Assembly: GCF_900094705.1 (NCBI RefSeq)
Contig: NZ_FMAR01000003.1
Span: 124,001-188,000 of the forward strand
DNA: 64,000 bases
Direction of reading: 5' to 3'
DNA from: Chitinophaga costaii
Lineage (GTDB): Bacteria > Bacteroidota > Bacteroidia > Chitinophagales > Chitinophagaceae
The stretch's first letter is position 1, and each line of letters starts with the position of its first letter. This document shows positions 52,849 to 62,057 of this stretch, piece by piece. Below the pieces are notes generated by a model. The model was given only the letters and a program-made list of their open reading frames with translations. It was not told the origin of the DNA and did no database searches. A program made the translations under genes and the position numbers.

Positions 52849-54537
52849 ATGGATCGTAGAGCTTTTCTAAAGCTGTCCCCAGAAAAACAGCCACTACAGC
52901 AGACTCCGCCTGTACCACAAAGTGCCGCTCCCGCAGCCATCCCACAAGCACGCGTGGCAGGAGGTATTGCGCCATATGCTGGCATATGGACGGCAGACCA
53001 AGTTACCCATCTGCTGAAGCGTACCATGTTTGGCGCCACCCGGGCAGACATCGATTACTTTAAAGGACTAACCATGAGCGCTGCCGTGGACCTGCTTTTA
53101 AACAGCAGTTCGCCTTACGTTGCACCCACGCCGCCTATCAATAATTACGGTACCGATCCTACCGGCATCGCTGAAGGCGCCGTATGGGTACATTCCACCC
53201 AACCAGTAGCGGGCGACGAGGCCGATACGGTAAATGATAGCCGCAATAAGTCATGGAAGGCATGGTGGTTTGGCCTCATGGTAAACCAGTCGCGCAGCCT
53301 CAATGAAAAAATGACGCTCTTCTGGCACAATCACTTTGTGACCGAAGTGCAAACCGTGAAAGATGGGCGCCTGGCCTGGCTTACTAATGAAACCCTGCGC
53401 AAAAATGCGCTGGGCAATTTTAAAGACCTTACTAAAGCCATCACTTTAGATCCGGGTATGCTGGTATATTTGAATGGATACCTGAACTCTAAGGAAGCCG
53501 CTGATGAAAATTACGCCCGCGAATTACAGGAGCTATTCACCGTAGGTAAAGGCCCGGACTCTAAATATACAGAAGATGATGTGCGCGCCACCGCCCGCGT
53601 ACTTACCGGATACCGCGTAAATTTTGATACCTGTACCACCTATTTCCAAACCACGGAACACGATACGGAGAACAAACAATTCTCCGATTTTTACAGCAGT
53701 AAGATCATCTCTGGGCAAACCGGCCCCCTTGGCCAAAATGAGCTGGATGCCTTGCTGGATATTATTTTCGCACAGGTGGAATGCGCCAAGTTTATTTGCC
53801 GCAAGTTGTATCGCTTCTTCGTTTATTACACGATAGACGCCGCCACAGAAACCAATGTGATCACGCCGCTGGCCAATCTTTTCATCACAAATAATTTTGA
53901 AATTAAGCCCGTACTCAGCGCACTTTTCAAAAGCGAACATTTTTTTGATCCGGGCAATATGTCCTGTCTCATTAAAAGCCCGATCGATTTCGTAGTGGGC
54001 ATGTGCCGGGAATTTAATATCCAATTTCCCGCCACCAGCGATTATGGAAATCTCTACAGTGCCTGGGACGTACTGCGCGATCAGGCGGCCACAATGCTGC
54101 AAGACATTGGCTCGCCCCCGCTGGTGGCCGGCTGGGCAGCCTACTACCAGGAGCCTCAGTACCACGAGATCTGGATTAATAACGATACTTTGCCCAAACG
54201 CAATAAACTAAGCGATACGCTGATGGTCAGTAAGTTTAATGGTCTGAGTATAGACCCATTGGCATTTGCAGCCGCCCAATCCAATCCCGGCGACCCTACC
54301 CAGCTCATAGAAGATTCATTGGAAGTATTGTTTCGCATGCCGGTATCGGACGATACCAAAACTTTCCTGCGCAACAACTACCTCCTGGGCGGACAAACAA
54401 ATCTCGCTTACTGGACCAACGCCTGGACGGCCTACGTGGGCAATCCCAATGATGCCATGGCAAAGAAAACTGTGTATGATAAACTACAGGCCCTGTACAA
54501 AGGCCTGATGGACCTCTCAGAATACCAATTATCCTAA
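52849..54537 (+). CDS. DUF1800-family protein
   Basis: 562 residues. DUF1800 motifs: DQVTHLLKRTMFGATRADID near 45-64, NEKMTLFWHNHFVTE, NYARELQELFTVGKG, DVRATARVLTGYRVN. No clear signal peptide, though the N-terminus MDRRAFLKLSPE resembles a twin-arginine start without the hydrophobic stretch; a Pro/Ala/Gln-rich linker follows. It is 21 bases upstream of the DUF1501 gene. The two families are encoded together across many phyla, so they probably form a complex or pathway; no activity is known. Confidence 0.88.
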   Translation: MDRRAFLKLSPEKQPLQQTPPVPQSAAPAAIPQARVAGGIAPYAGIWTADQVTHLLKRTMFGATRADIDYFKGLTMSAAVDLLLNSSSPYVAPTPPINNYGTDPTGIAEGAVWVHSTQPVAGDEADTVNDSRNKSWKAWWFGLMVNQSRSLNEKMTLFWHNHFVTEVQTVKDGRLAWLTNETLRKNALGNFKDLTKAITLDPGMLVYLNGYLNSKEAADENYARELQELFTVGKGPDSKYTEDDVRATARVLTGYRVNFDTCTTYFQTTEHDTENKQFSDFYSSKIISGQTGPLGQNELDALLDIIFAQVECAKFICRKLYRFFVYYTIDAATETNVITPLANLFITNNFEIKPVLSALFKSEHFFDPGNMSCLIKSPIDFVVGMCREFNIQFPATSDYGNLYSAWDVLRDQAATMLQDIGSPPLVAGWAAYYQEPQYHEIWINNDTLPKRNKLSDTLMVSKFNGLSIDPLAFAAAQSNPGDPTQLIEDSLEVLFRMPVSDDTKTFLRNNYLLGGQTNLAYWTNAWTAYVGNPNDAMAKKTVYDKLQALYKGLMDLSEYQLS

Positions 54538-54558
54538 CCTCCTGTTACTGAAAAACCG

Positions 54559-56136
54559 ATGAAAAGAAGAGACTTCCTCAAAAATTCAGTTGCCGCCACG
54601 GTGTTGCCAGCATTCATCAATGGCTTTTCTATCAAGGCTTTTGGAAATTCTCCCCTGCTCAATGCCATGCGCAATGCAGCGGATAATGACCACGTGCTGG
54701 TGATGATACAACTGGTAGGCGGTAACGATGGCCTGAATATGGTAGTGCCGCTAGACCAGTATGCCGGTTACGTGGCGGCCCGTTCCAATATTGCCATCCC
54801 GGAGGGTAAGGTGCTGAAGTTGAACAACAATACAAAAACCGGCCTGCACCCTTCTATGACGGGCTTGCAGCAATTATACAATGAAGAAAAAGCTTGCGTG
54901 GTGCAGAGTGTGGGCTATCCTGATCCCAACTACTCCCACTTCCGTGCTACGGATATATGGGTAAGTGGTTCGGACGCCGATGTTATTGAAACTACCGGCT
55001 GGAGTGGCCGTTACCTGGACTACAAATACCCCAACTATCCGGTAAACTATCCTTCTGACGAAATGCCCGATCCGCTGGCTATTCAGATTGGTTCTATCGT
55101 ATCGCCCGCCTTTCAGGGGCCAAGTACCAATATGGGCATTGCTATTTCCACCGCTACCGATTTTTATAACCTGGTAGCAGGGGTGCAAGATCCGGTACCG
55201 GATACTTATGCCGGTAAAGAACTTAAATACATCCGACTGATAGCCAGCCAGGCCGATCACTTTTCTACCGTGATTAAAAAAGCCGCATTGGCCGCACCCA
55301 CACAAGGCGATTACCCGGATAACGGCCTGGCCGCCCAGTTAAAAATAGTGGCCCGCCTGGTGGCCGGTGGTCTCAAAACAAAGATGTACATGGTGAGCAT
55401 AGGCGGGTTCGATACCCACGCCAGCCAGACCGAAGGCGATACCACTACCGGCCAGCATGCAAAGTTGCTGGGCGACATTTCCAGCGCCGTGAAAGCCTTC
55501 ATGGACGACCTGAAAAAAATGAACATATCCCATCGTGTAGCAGGCATGACGTTCTCCGAATTTGGCCGCCGTATTAAATCGAATGGTAGTATGGGTACAG
55601 ACCATGGCGCTGCTGCCCCCATGATCATTTTCGGGGATTATGTAAACCAGGGCGTGCTGGGCCATACCCCGCCCATGCCTTCCACGGCCACGGTGAGTGA
55701 TAATATTCCCATGCAGTACGATTTCCGCTCGGTATATGCTTCCCTGCTGGAACAATGGTTCTGCGTGCCGGATACGGATATTCAAAAATTATTGTTCCGG
55801 GATTACCAAAGCCTGCCCCTGATCAGTGGGGTGGCCTGCGGCACCATCACCGGTATTCCGCAGGTGAACGCTGAAGGCGAACACATGATCACCAACTACC
55901 CGAACCCCTTCACGGAAAAAACAACGCTCACCTACAAAACAAAGGGCGGCTACACGTTGATCCAGGTATTCGACACCATGGGCCGCCTGGTGGCAGTACC
56001 GGTGCAGGGCAACCAGCCTGCAGGCCAGTACAGCGCTACGTTTGATGGCTCCCACCTGGCAAATGGTATTTACTACGCCCGTTTGCAGAACGGCCCGGTG
56101 CAAGAGGTGAAACCCATGCTCAAAGTAAAAGGATAA
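54559..56136 (+). CDS. DUF1501-family protein with a T9SS sorting domain
   Basis: 525 residues. N-terminus MKRRDFLKNSVAATVLP is a twin-arginine (Tat) signal. DUF1501 core (about 45-420): MIQLVGGNDGLNMVVPLDQY, YPDPNYSHFRATDIW, VSIGGFDTHASQTEGDT, GMTFSEFGRRIKSNGSMGTD and HGAAAPMIIFGDYVNQG. The final about 80 residues (ITNYPNPFTEKTTLTYKTKG, ANGIYYARLQNG) are a T9SS type A C-terminal sorting domain, so the protein should be secreted or attached to the cell surface. The fold is sulfatase/alkaline-phosphatase-like, but the activity is unknown. Confidence 0.9.
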   Translation: MKRRDFLKNSVAATVLPAFINGFSIKAFGNSPLLNAMRNAADNDHVLVMIQLVGGNDGLNMVVPLDQYAGYVAARSNIAIPEGKVLKLNNNTKTGLHPSMTGLQQLYNEEKACVVQSVGYPDPNYSHFRATDIWVSGSDADVIETTGWSGRYLDYKYPNYPVNYPSDEMPDPLAIQIGSIVSPAFQGPSTNMGIAISTATDFYNLVAGVQDPVPDTYAGKELKYIRLIASQADHFSTVIKKAALAAPTQGDYPDNGLAAQLKIVARLVAGGLKTKMYMVSIGGFDTHASQTEGDTTTGQHAKLLGDISSAVKAFMDDLKKMNISHRVAGMTFSEFGRRIKSNGSMGTDHGAAAPMIIFGDYVNQGVLGHTPPMPSTATVSDNIPMQYDFRSVYASLLEQWFCVPDTDIQKLLFRDYQSLPLISGVACGTITGIPQVNAEGEHMITNYPNPFTEKTTLTYKTKGGYTLIQVFDTMGRLVAVPVQGNQPAGQYSATFDGSHLANGIYYARLQNGPVQEVKPMLKVKG

Positions 56137-56241
56137 CCCTTAAACTATAAGTATTACAGCAATGGTGCTTGCTTACAAGATGCCTTTGCGGTAGGGCCTG
56201 CAAATTATGCAACGTAAAAGGCTGTAATTTTTTTTATAAAA

Positions 56242-56256
56242 TACAACAATGTTGCA
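56242..56256. promoter_or_regulatory. Candidate Fur-family 7-1-7 operator
   Basis: TACAACAATGTTGCA has two 7-base arms around one base and 6 of 7 pairs match. This is the geometry of Fur/Zur boxes. It ends 24 bases before the GTG of the next gene. A further TGCAAC half-site lies at 56208. The regulator is not identified. Confidence 0.45.
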
Positions 56257-56280
56257 ATTAACTCGATATCTTCGGCCCCG

Positions 56281-56607
56281 GTGAAAACTTGCAGGCTTCA
56301 TAAAATACTGGCCATATGGCTGCTGGGCGTATTTGTTATAAACATTACGCCCCGAGAGTTTATTCACCTGTTCAGCGGTCACGAAGACACCCACGACATC
56401 GTGACGGAAGGCCTGGCCTTTAGTCCCCAACACCAACATTGCGGTTTTCTAAACATCGGCGTGCCACCTTATGAAGCCGCCGTATTTCAATACTATCCCC
56501 TGGTCGTTGCCATCGACTGGCAATTCATGGTAACCCCGCTGCTGCCTTATGCTGGCGTAGCTCCTGTCTTCATTGCCCTACGCGGGCCTCCCACTTACTG
56601 CGCATAA
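56281..56607 (+). CDS. Small His/Cys-containing exported protein
   Basis: 108 residues, GTG start. An N-terminal hydrophobic segment (ILAIWLLGVFVINI) is a signal or anchor. Then come HLFSGHEDTHD and SPQHQHC, likely metal ligands, and the C-terminus ALRGPPTYC. Proteins of this plan, with clustered His/Cys and an RGPP-type end, often precede TonB receptors for metals. The next gene is a TonB receptor 77 bases on. Candidate metal chaperone or sensor; the metal is not known. Confidence 0.65.
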   Translation: MKTCRLHKILAIWLLGVFVINITPREFIHLFSGHEDTHDIVTEGLAFSPQHQHCGFLNIGVPPYEAAVFQYYPLVVAIDWQFMVTPLLPYAGVAPVFIALRGPPTYCA

Positions 56608-56684
56608 TTCATTTACCGTACTTTTTTAATAGCACTGCCATTGCTTTGCAAGGGTGCTTTATGTTTACTATTTTAATTCAAGAT

Positions 56685-59114
56685 ATGTTTTTACAACGTA
56701 TAGTCGTTGCAGTTATACTGTGCGCCAATGTCGCCGTTGCTTACGCCACCAACGATGCCAATTCTTTAAGTGGCACCGTTGCCGATGCAGCTAATCATCA
56801 GCCCCTCATTGGCGCCACCGTTTATTTTCCCGACCTGCACAGCGGTGCTTCCGCCGATGCCAATGGTCATTTCGTGATCAATCATTTGCCCCAGGGCACT
56901 TATACCGTGGAAGTTAGTTCTATCGGGTATGCAGCCTTTACGGCCAGCATTCGTATTAAAGGCGCTACGTTGCATGATTTTGAGCTTCACGAAACGCTGA
57001 TTGAGAAAAATGAAGTGGTAGTAACCGGAGTAAATATGGCCACCTCCACCCGCAAAAGCCCCGTGCCGCTTAGTGTAGTGCGTAAGGAATACCTGGACGA
57101 AAATGTATCGACCAATATCGTGGATGCCATTGCAAAGCTACCCGGTGTAAGCCAGCTTACCACCGGACCGGCTATTTCCAAACCATACATCCGTGGCCTG
57201 GGCTACAACCGCGTGGTGGTGGTGTCTGACGATATACGCCAGGAAGGCCAGCAGTGGGGCGATGAGCATGGCATTGAAGTAGATGATTACAACGTAAGCC
57301 GCGTGGAAGTACTGAAAGGCCCCGCCTCTTTGCTCTATGGCTCCGACGCGCTGGCGGGTGTGGTGAATATCATTGGGCCGCCGCCTGTTCCGGCAGGCAC
57401 TATCAAAGGTAATGTGGAAGCCAATTACCAGACTAATAGCGGCCTGGTAGGTTATCATGCCAACATTGCCGGCAACGCCCATGGCTTTAGCTGGAGCGCC
57501 TACGGCACACAGAAGTTTTCGCACGATTACAACAATAAATACGACGGCCCGGTGTTCGGCTCGCGTTTTAATAACACGAACTACGGCGCCAGCATAGGAC
57601 TTAATAAAAACTGGGGCTTCAGCCGGCTTACCTTTTCTTCCTTTAACCAGCACCTGGGCATAGTGGAAGGGGAGCGCGACAGCCTGGGGCGTTTTACTAA
57701 AGTGGTGAACGTAAATGGCCAGGAAGAAGACCAGGCCGTTACCGCGCACGACGGGAAAGATTACAGCATGACCTTGCCCAAACAACAAATAAATCATGAG
57801 AAACTGGTGTGGGATAATAGTTTTTTCCTTCCTAACGGCGGGCGCCTGGGCCTTACATTGGGCTACCAGCTAAACCAGCGCCGCGAGTTTGGCGACGTAC
57901 TAAATCCAGGCCAGCCGGGCCTGTACCTGCACCTGCGTACGCTGAACTATGCACTGAAATACTTCCTGCCCGAAACCCATGGTTGGCAAACCTCTGTAGG
58001 TATTAACGGCATGCAGCAGCGCAATGAGAACAAAGGCATAGAATTTCTGATCCCGGACTATAATCTGTTCGACATAGGCGGCTTCCTTGTGACCCGCAAA
58101 ACCTTTGAGAAGCTAACGCTGAGCGGGGGCGTACGTTTTGATGCCCGTTCCATAAATGCACCTTCACTGTATTTAAATGAACAGGGTCTACCGGCAGCAG
58201 CGGGCGATCAGAAATTTACTGCATTCCATAAAAACTTTTCCAATGTGTCTGCCAGCGTGGGGCTTAGCTACCAGGCTTCCAACGCCTGGACGCTGAAAGC
58301 GAATGCAGCCCGTGGTTTCCGAGCACCCAATATTGCAGAGCTTTCATCAAACGGCGTTCACGAAGGCACCATTAAATATGAATTCGGTAATACCAGCCTA
58401 AAACCCGAAGTAAGCACCCAAGGTGATGTGGGCGCAGCGTTTAATTCCGAACATGTATCCGTAACCGGCAATGTATTTTATAATCACATCAACAACTTCA
58501 TCTTCTCCCGCAAACTGGCCAGCGCACAAGGGGGCGACTCCATTCCGGTGCAGGACAATGAAGAGGGGTATGCGGCTTTTAAATACCAGCAAACCACCGC
58601 CAACTTATATGGCGGCGAATTACTGTTGGATATTCACCCACACCCGGTAGACTGGCTGCATTTCGAGAACACTCTTTCCTTTGTGAAGGGCATTACCGCG
58701 CATGGCGCTGACTCTACCCGCTACCTGCCCAATATACCGGCAACGCACTGGCTGTCTGAACTGAAAGGAAAATTTAAACGTAGCGGCAAAGGAGTGCAGC
58801 AATTGTATGCCAGTGTGCAGATGGATATGAACTTTGCCCAAAACGATATTTTTAGCGCTTATGAAACGGAAACGGCCACGCCAGCATATACCCTGGTGAA
58901 TGCCACACTGGGCGCGGATTTTATGACAGCTCATAAGAAAAAGGTTTTATGCTCTCTGCACCTGGGAGTTAATAATCTGGCAGATGTAGCTTACCAAAAT
59001 CACCTGAGCCGCCTGAAATATGCAGCTGAAAATGTAGTAACGGGCCGTGTAGGTGTGTACAACATGGGCCGTAATTTTAGCGTGAAACTGGTAGTACCCA
59101 TTGATTTTAAATAA
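56685..59114 (+). CDS. TonB-dependent receptor, metal-uptake-like
   Basis: 809 residues from ATG 56685, whose signal peptide reads MFLQRIVVAVILCANVAVAY; longer starts (56661, TTG 56646) exist. A CarboxypepD_reg-like domain (LSGTVADAANHQPLIGATVY) is followed by the plug (IRGLGYNRVVVVSDDIRQEG, then QQWGDEHGIEVDDYNVSRVE and VLKGPASLLYGSDALAGVVN) and a barrel ending in MGRNFSVKLVVPIDFK. The plug motif resembles ZnuD-type receptors, so import of zinc, copper or a metal chelate is the leading guess. Unlike SusC proteins it has no STN domain and no SusD. It forms a unit with the small His/Cys protein. Confidence 0.85.
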   Translation: MFLQRIVVAVILCANVAVAYATNDANSLSGTVADAANHQPLIGATVYFPDLHSGASADANGHFVINHLPQGTYTVEVSSIGYAAFTASIRIKGATLHDFELHETLIEKNEVVVTGVNMATSTRKSPVPLSVVRKEYLDENVSTNIVDAIAKLPGVSQLTTGPAISKPYIRGLGYNRVVVVSDDIRQEGQQWGDEHGIEVDDYNVSRVEVLKGPASLLYGSDALAGVVNIIGPPPVPAGTIKGNVEANYQTNSGLVGYHANIAGNAHGFSWSAYGTQKFSHDYNNKYDGPVFGSRFNNTNYGASIGLNKNWGFSRLTFSSFNQHLGIVEGERDSLGRFTKVVNVNGQEEDQAVTAHDGKDYSMTLPKQQINHEKLVWDNSFFLPNGGRLGLTLGYQLNQRREFGDVLNPGQPGLYLHLRTLNYALKYFLPETHGWQTSVGINGMQQRNENKGIEFLIPDYNLFDIGGFLVTRKTFEKLTLSGGVRFDARSINAPSLYLNEQGLPAAAGDQKFTAFHKNFSNVSASVGLSYQASNAWTLKANAARGFRAPNIAELSSNGVHEGTIKYEFGNTSLKPEVSTQGDVGAAFNSEHVSVTGNVFYNHINNFIFSRKLASAQGGDSIPVQDNEEGYAAFKYQQTTANLYGGELLLDIHPHPVDWLHFENTLSFVKGITAHGADSTRYLPNIPATHWLSELKGKFKRSGKGVQQLYASVQMDMNFAQNDIFSAYETETATPAYTLVNATLGADFMTAHKKKVLCSLHLGVNNLADVAYQNHLSRLKYAAENVVTGRVGVYNMGRNFSVKLVVPIDFK

Positions 59115-59419
59115 TTAAAGTCGTGGCTGCCAGGATTTCACAAATGTTAAGTTATTGTGAAAGCAGGATATTCCTTAAGCAGGATGCCAAAGTAAATAAA
59201 GTTGAAAGGCTGGCAGGGTGTGGGTTTCGGGGCAGGGAGACATTTATGTGAAAATTTTCCGGCAATCATCTTCGGGATAAATGATAATGTTTTTTGTAGC
59301 TTCGCATCACAATTAGGCGTTATATCTATGTGTTTATATGACGCAGATCATAGAACGCTGTCCCTTGCTGGTTTTCCTCTTCAAAAATTTTGTCTGACCG
59401 AAAGGTTCAGATTTTGGTT
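59115..59419. other. Intergenic region without a gene
   Basis: About 305 bases between convergent units. Short plus-strand frames here have no domain signal. No repeat seen. Confidence 0.5.
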
Positions 59420-59450
59420 GAAAAAGAAAAGGGGCTGTGTTTACAGCCCC
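59420..59450 (-). terminator. Intrinsic terminator of the DUF983 gene
   Basis: On the minus strand GGGGCTGT and ACAGCCCC pair perfectly over a 4-base loop, followed by TTTTCTTTTTC. It lies 22 bases past the stop codon. Confidence 0.85.
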
Positions 59451-59472
59451 TAATTCATTATACGAAATTCAA

Positions 59473-59895
59473 TTATTTACTTTCCAATTTTTCTACTATA
59501 TCCTCATCGTAATACACGAAAAAGTAGAGGTAAATGGTGCGGGAGATGCGCATGAGCCAAGGCTGGAAAATGACCAGCAGAATGCCATTTATGATAAGCC
59601 AAATAAAAATACTGTTATCGCGCCAGGTAATGCCCTTAAGCACAGCGTAGGCCGTGAGGGTAGCTACAGAAAAGGCCACAGACAAGGCATAACTTACATA
59701 GCCGGTGCCAAACCAAAAGCCTGTTTCCAATTCAAATTTTTGGTTACAAACCGGGCAGCGCTCATACATGTCGAAAATGCGGGAAACGCGCCAGTGAAAA
59801 AAGATGCTTTCTTTATACATGTGGCCCCGGCGGCAGCGGGGACACTTCATCTGCAGCATGCTGAGAAAATAATTCGGACGTTTTGTTGTGGGCAT
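59473..59895 (-). CDS. DUF983 zinc-ribbon membrane protein
   Basis: 140 residues from ATG 59895. Two CPxC knuckles (CPRC at about 17-20, CPVC at about 46-49) should bind one zinc ion. Two to three membrane helices follow (YALSVAFSVATLTAYAVLKG, FIWLIINGILLVIFQPWLM). DUF983 members are membrane proteins of unknown function, sometimes near cytochrome oxidase genes. A -7 box TATCTTTG is 44 bases upstream. Confidence 0.9.
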   Translation of the reverse strand: MPTTKRPNYFLSMLQMKCPRCRRGHMYKESIFFHWRVSRIFDMYERCPVCNQKFELETGFWFGTGYVSYALSVAFSVATLTAYAVLKGITWRDNSIFIWLIINGILLVIFQPWLMRISRTIYLYFFVYYDEDIVEKLESK

Positions 59896-59938
59896 CAAAA
59901 ATTGTATTAGGTATTACGACAATATGCGGCGGATAGTG

Positions 59939-59946
59939 CAAAGATA
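59939..59946 (-). promoter_or_regulatory. -7 element of the DUF983 gene
   Basis: TATCTTTG on the minus strand, an exact consensus match. Transcription should start about 37 bases before the start codon. Confidence 0.5.
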
Positions 59947-59976
59947 ACATAATAAAATAGGGAAGCAGTAGATGTT

Positions 59977-60026
59977 AGGATAAATGTAAAGAAGACCTCT
60001 TGTTGGGCCTTCTTTACATTTATCCT
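59977..60026. repeat. 18-bp perfect inverted repeat
   Basis: Arms AGGATAAATGTAAAGAAG and its exact reverse complement, with a 14-base loop. It lies between the ABC transporter stop and the DUF983 promoter. No T-run follows on either strand, so it may be an mRNA end structure or a site rather than a usual terminator. Confidence 0.55.
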
Positions 60027-60066
60027 ATTTACCTGATATATAGTGCTTAATAAAATTTATTACGGC

Positions 60067-61905
60067 CTACTTTCTATTCGCTGTGCCTTCGGATTTGCGT
60101 TCCCCGATCTGCTGGCGCCACATGGCATAATACAAACCTTTTTCTGACAGCAAGGTTTGATGACTCCCCGTTTCTATGATGCGGCCTTTTTCCAACACAT
60201 AGATACGGTCTGCGTGCAAAATGGTAGACAGGCGGTGCGCTATCATTACGGTAATGAGCTGGCCGCCTTCAATAATATGTTTTACGGTGTTGGTGATTTC
60301 TTCTTCCGTAATAGAATCTAACGCGGAGGTAGCTTCGTCGAATACCAGCAGGCGCGGATGGCGCAACAGGGAGCGGGCAATGGACAGGCGCTGTTTTTCA
60401 CCACCGGATATCTTCATGCCGCCCTCGCCGATCACCGTATCCAGGCCATTGTCGCCCCGCAACAGCAGGTTCTGGCAGGCGGCTTTTTGCAGTACTTCCA
60501 TAATATCTTCATCAGTAGCACGCGGGTTCACATACAATAGGTTTTCGCGGATGCTTCCGGAAAATAACTGAGTGTCCTGCGTTACGAAACCAATCTGATG
60601 GCGCAGCTCTTCCATATCTATATTCGTACTGTCGTTACCGTTATAGAAAATTTTTCCCTCCATTGGATTGTACAGGCCCACGAGTAGTTTAACAAGCGAT
60701 GTTTTGCCGGAGCCGGAAGGGCCTACGAAGGCAATGGTTTCGCCGGTTTTTACCTCGAAGTTAATATTGTCCAGCGCCTTGGTGGAGGCGGTGAGGTGCT
60801 GGAAGTTTACATTCTTGAATTGCAGCTCCCGGAGATGGTGAATTTTTACCGGGTGTTCTGGCATTTTCTCCACCGGCATATTAAGTAACTGCTGAAAATT
60901 GATCAGCGATACCTGCGCTTCACGATAGGAAAGGATGATATTGCCCAATTCCTGTAAAGGCCCGAAAATGAAGAAGGAATACAATTGCAGGGTAATAAGC
61001 TGGCCAATGGCCATATTCTTTTGGAAGATAAGGTATATCATGACAAACAGGAGGCCTTGCCGCAAGGCGTTCACAAAAGTACCTTGCACAAAACTGATGC
61101 TGCGGATGCTGCGCACTTTCTTCAGTTCCAGCATCAGTATTTTGATGGTGGTAGTGTTAAGGCGGCGGATTTCCTGATGGGTAAGGCCCAGGCTTTTTAC
61201 CAATTCAATATTGCGCAATGATTCCGTGGTGGCGCCTGCCAGCATGGTGGTTTCTTTGACGATGGTTTTCTGAATTACCTTGATCTTGCGGCTTAGCAGG
61301 TTAGTAAGTACGCCCAGGATCAGGCAACCCAGGAAAAAGGTCAAAGTGAGCCATCCGGAAATGAACAGGGTGTAGGTCGTCACGAATACGACGCCGATGA
61401 CGGAAGTAAACAATACGTTGAAAAAGTTAGTGATGAATTTTTCTGAATCTGTCCTTACTTTTTGGAGTACGGCCAGTGTTTCCCCACTGCGCTGGTCTTC
61501 AAATCGCTGGTAGGGCAGGCGGAGGGAATGTTTAATGCCGTCTGAATACACCTGGGCGCCAAAGCGCTGTATAATTACATTCACAAAATAGTCCTGGAAA
61601 GCCTTGGCGATGCGGGATATCATGGCTACTGCCACCGCGGCCAGCAGTAGCACACCTGCGCCAGTAAGGTATTCCCCTAAGCCACGGGCCGGGCCGGTCG
61701 TCACTTTAAGGCTGGCATTAGGCCTTGAAAAAATGTTCAGCAGGCTGAAGGGGGTGCTGTAATGCGGGTGCGAAGCATATTGATCGATTAAGTTCCCGAA
61801 AATCAATGGATCCAGGAGCGAGAAAATCTGGTTGATGGACGCCAGCAGCATAGCTAGCACAATCAGCCACTTATAGTTTCTGAGATAGTGTATGAATAAT
61901 TTCAT
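60067..61905 (-). CDS. ABC exporter, fused permease and ATPase
   Basis: 612-residue half-transporter that works as a homodimer in the inner membrane. A six-helix permease (about 10-320) is followed by the ATPase (about 365-600): Walker A GPSGSGKTSLVK, Q-loop GFVTQDTQLFSGSIREN, signature ISGGEKQRLSIARS, Walker B LLVFDEATSALD, H-loop IAHRLSTI. This is the MsbA/MdlB-like group, exporting lipids, drugs or peptides. No substrate hint in the neighbourhood. Confidence 0.92.
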   Translation of the reverse strand: MKLFIHYLRNYKWLIVLAMLLASINQIFSLLDPLIFGNLIDQYASHPHYSTPFSLLNIFSRPNASLKVTTGPARGLGEYLTGAGVLLLAAVAVAMISRIAKAFQDYFVNVIIQRFGAQVYSDGIKHSLRLPYQRFEDQRSGETLAVLQKVRTDSEKFITNFFNVLFTSVIGVVFVTTYTLFISGWLTLTFFLGCLILGVLTNLLSRKIKVIQKTIVKETTMLAGATTESLRNIELVKSLGLTHQEIRRLNTTTIKILMLELKKVRSIRSISFVQGTFVNALRQGLLFVMIYLIFQKNMAIGQLITLQLYSFFIFGPLQELGNIILSYREAQVSLINFQQLLNMPVEKMPEHPVKIHHLRELQFKNVNFQHLTASTKALDNINFEVKTGETIAFVGPSGSGKTSLVKLLVGLYNPMEGKIFYNGNDSTNIDMEELRHQIGFVTQDTQLFSGSIRENLLYVNPRATDEDIMEVLQKAACQNLLLRGDNGLDTVIGEGGMKISGGEKQRLSIARSLLRHPRLLVFDEATSALDSITEEEITNTVKHIIEGGQLITVMIAHRLSTILHADRIYVLEKGRIIETGSHQTLLSEKGLYYAMWRQQIGERKSEGTANRK

Positions 61906-62001
61906 GTGGTTGGTTGAATTACAGGTACGCGAAGATAGTGCAAATCATAACCCCCCGCAGGCGGCCTACGCTATCAATTGAAGAAGCAAGTTAGAAAGGA
62001 A

Positions 62002-62032
62002 TTGGAAAATGCTAAGATAATTAGTAACTTCG
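62002..62032 (+). promoter_or_regulatory. Promoter of the Panacea gene pair
   Basis: TTG at 62002-62004, 20 bases, then TAACTTCG at 62025-62032, one base off the -7 consensus. It ends 25 bases before the ATG. Confidence 0.4.
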
Positions 62033-62057
62033 GGGAGATCATAAATTACTTACCGCC

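Noticed and set aside
59202..59453. 83-codon open frame between the TonB receptor and DUF983
   Set aside because: It runs into the DUF983 terminator and has no family features.
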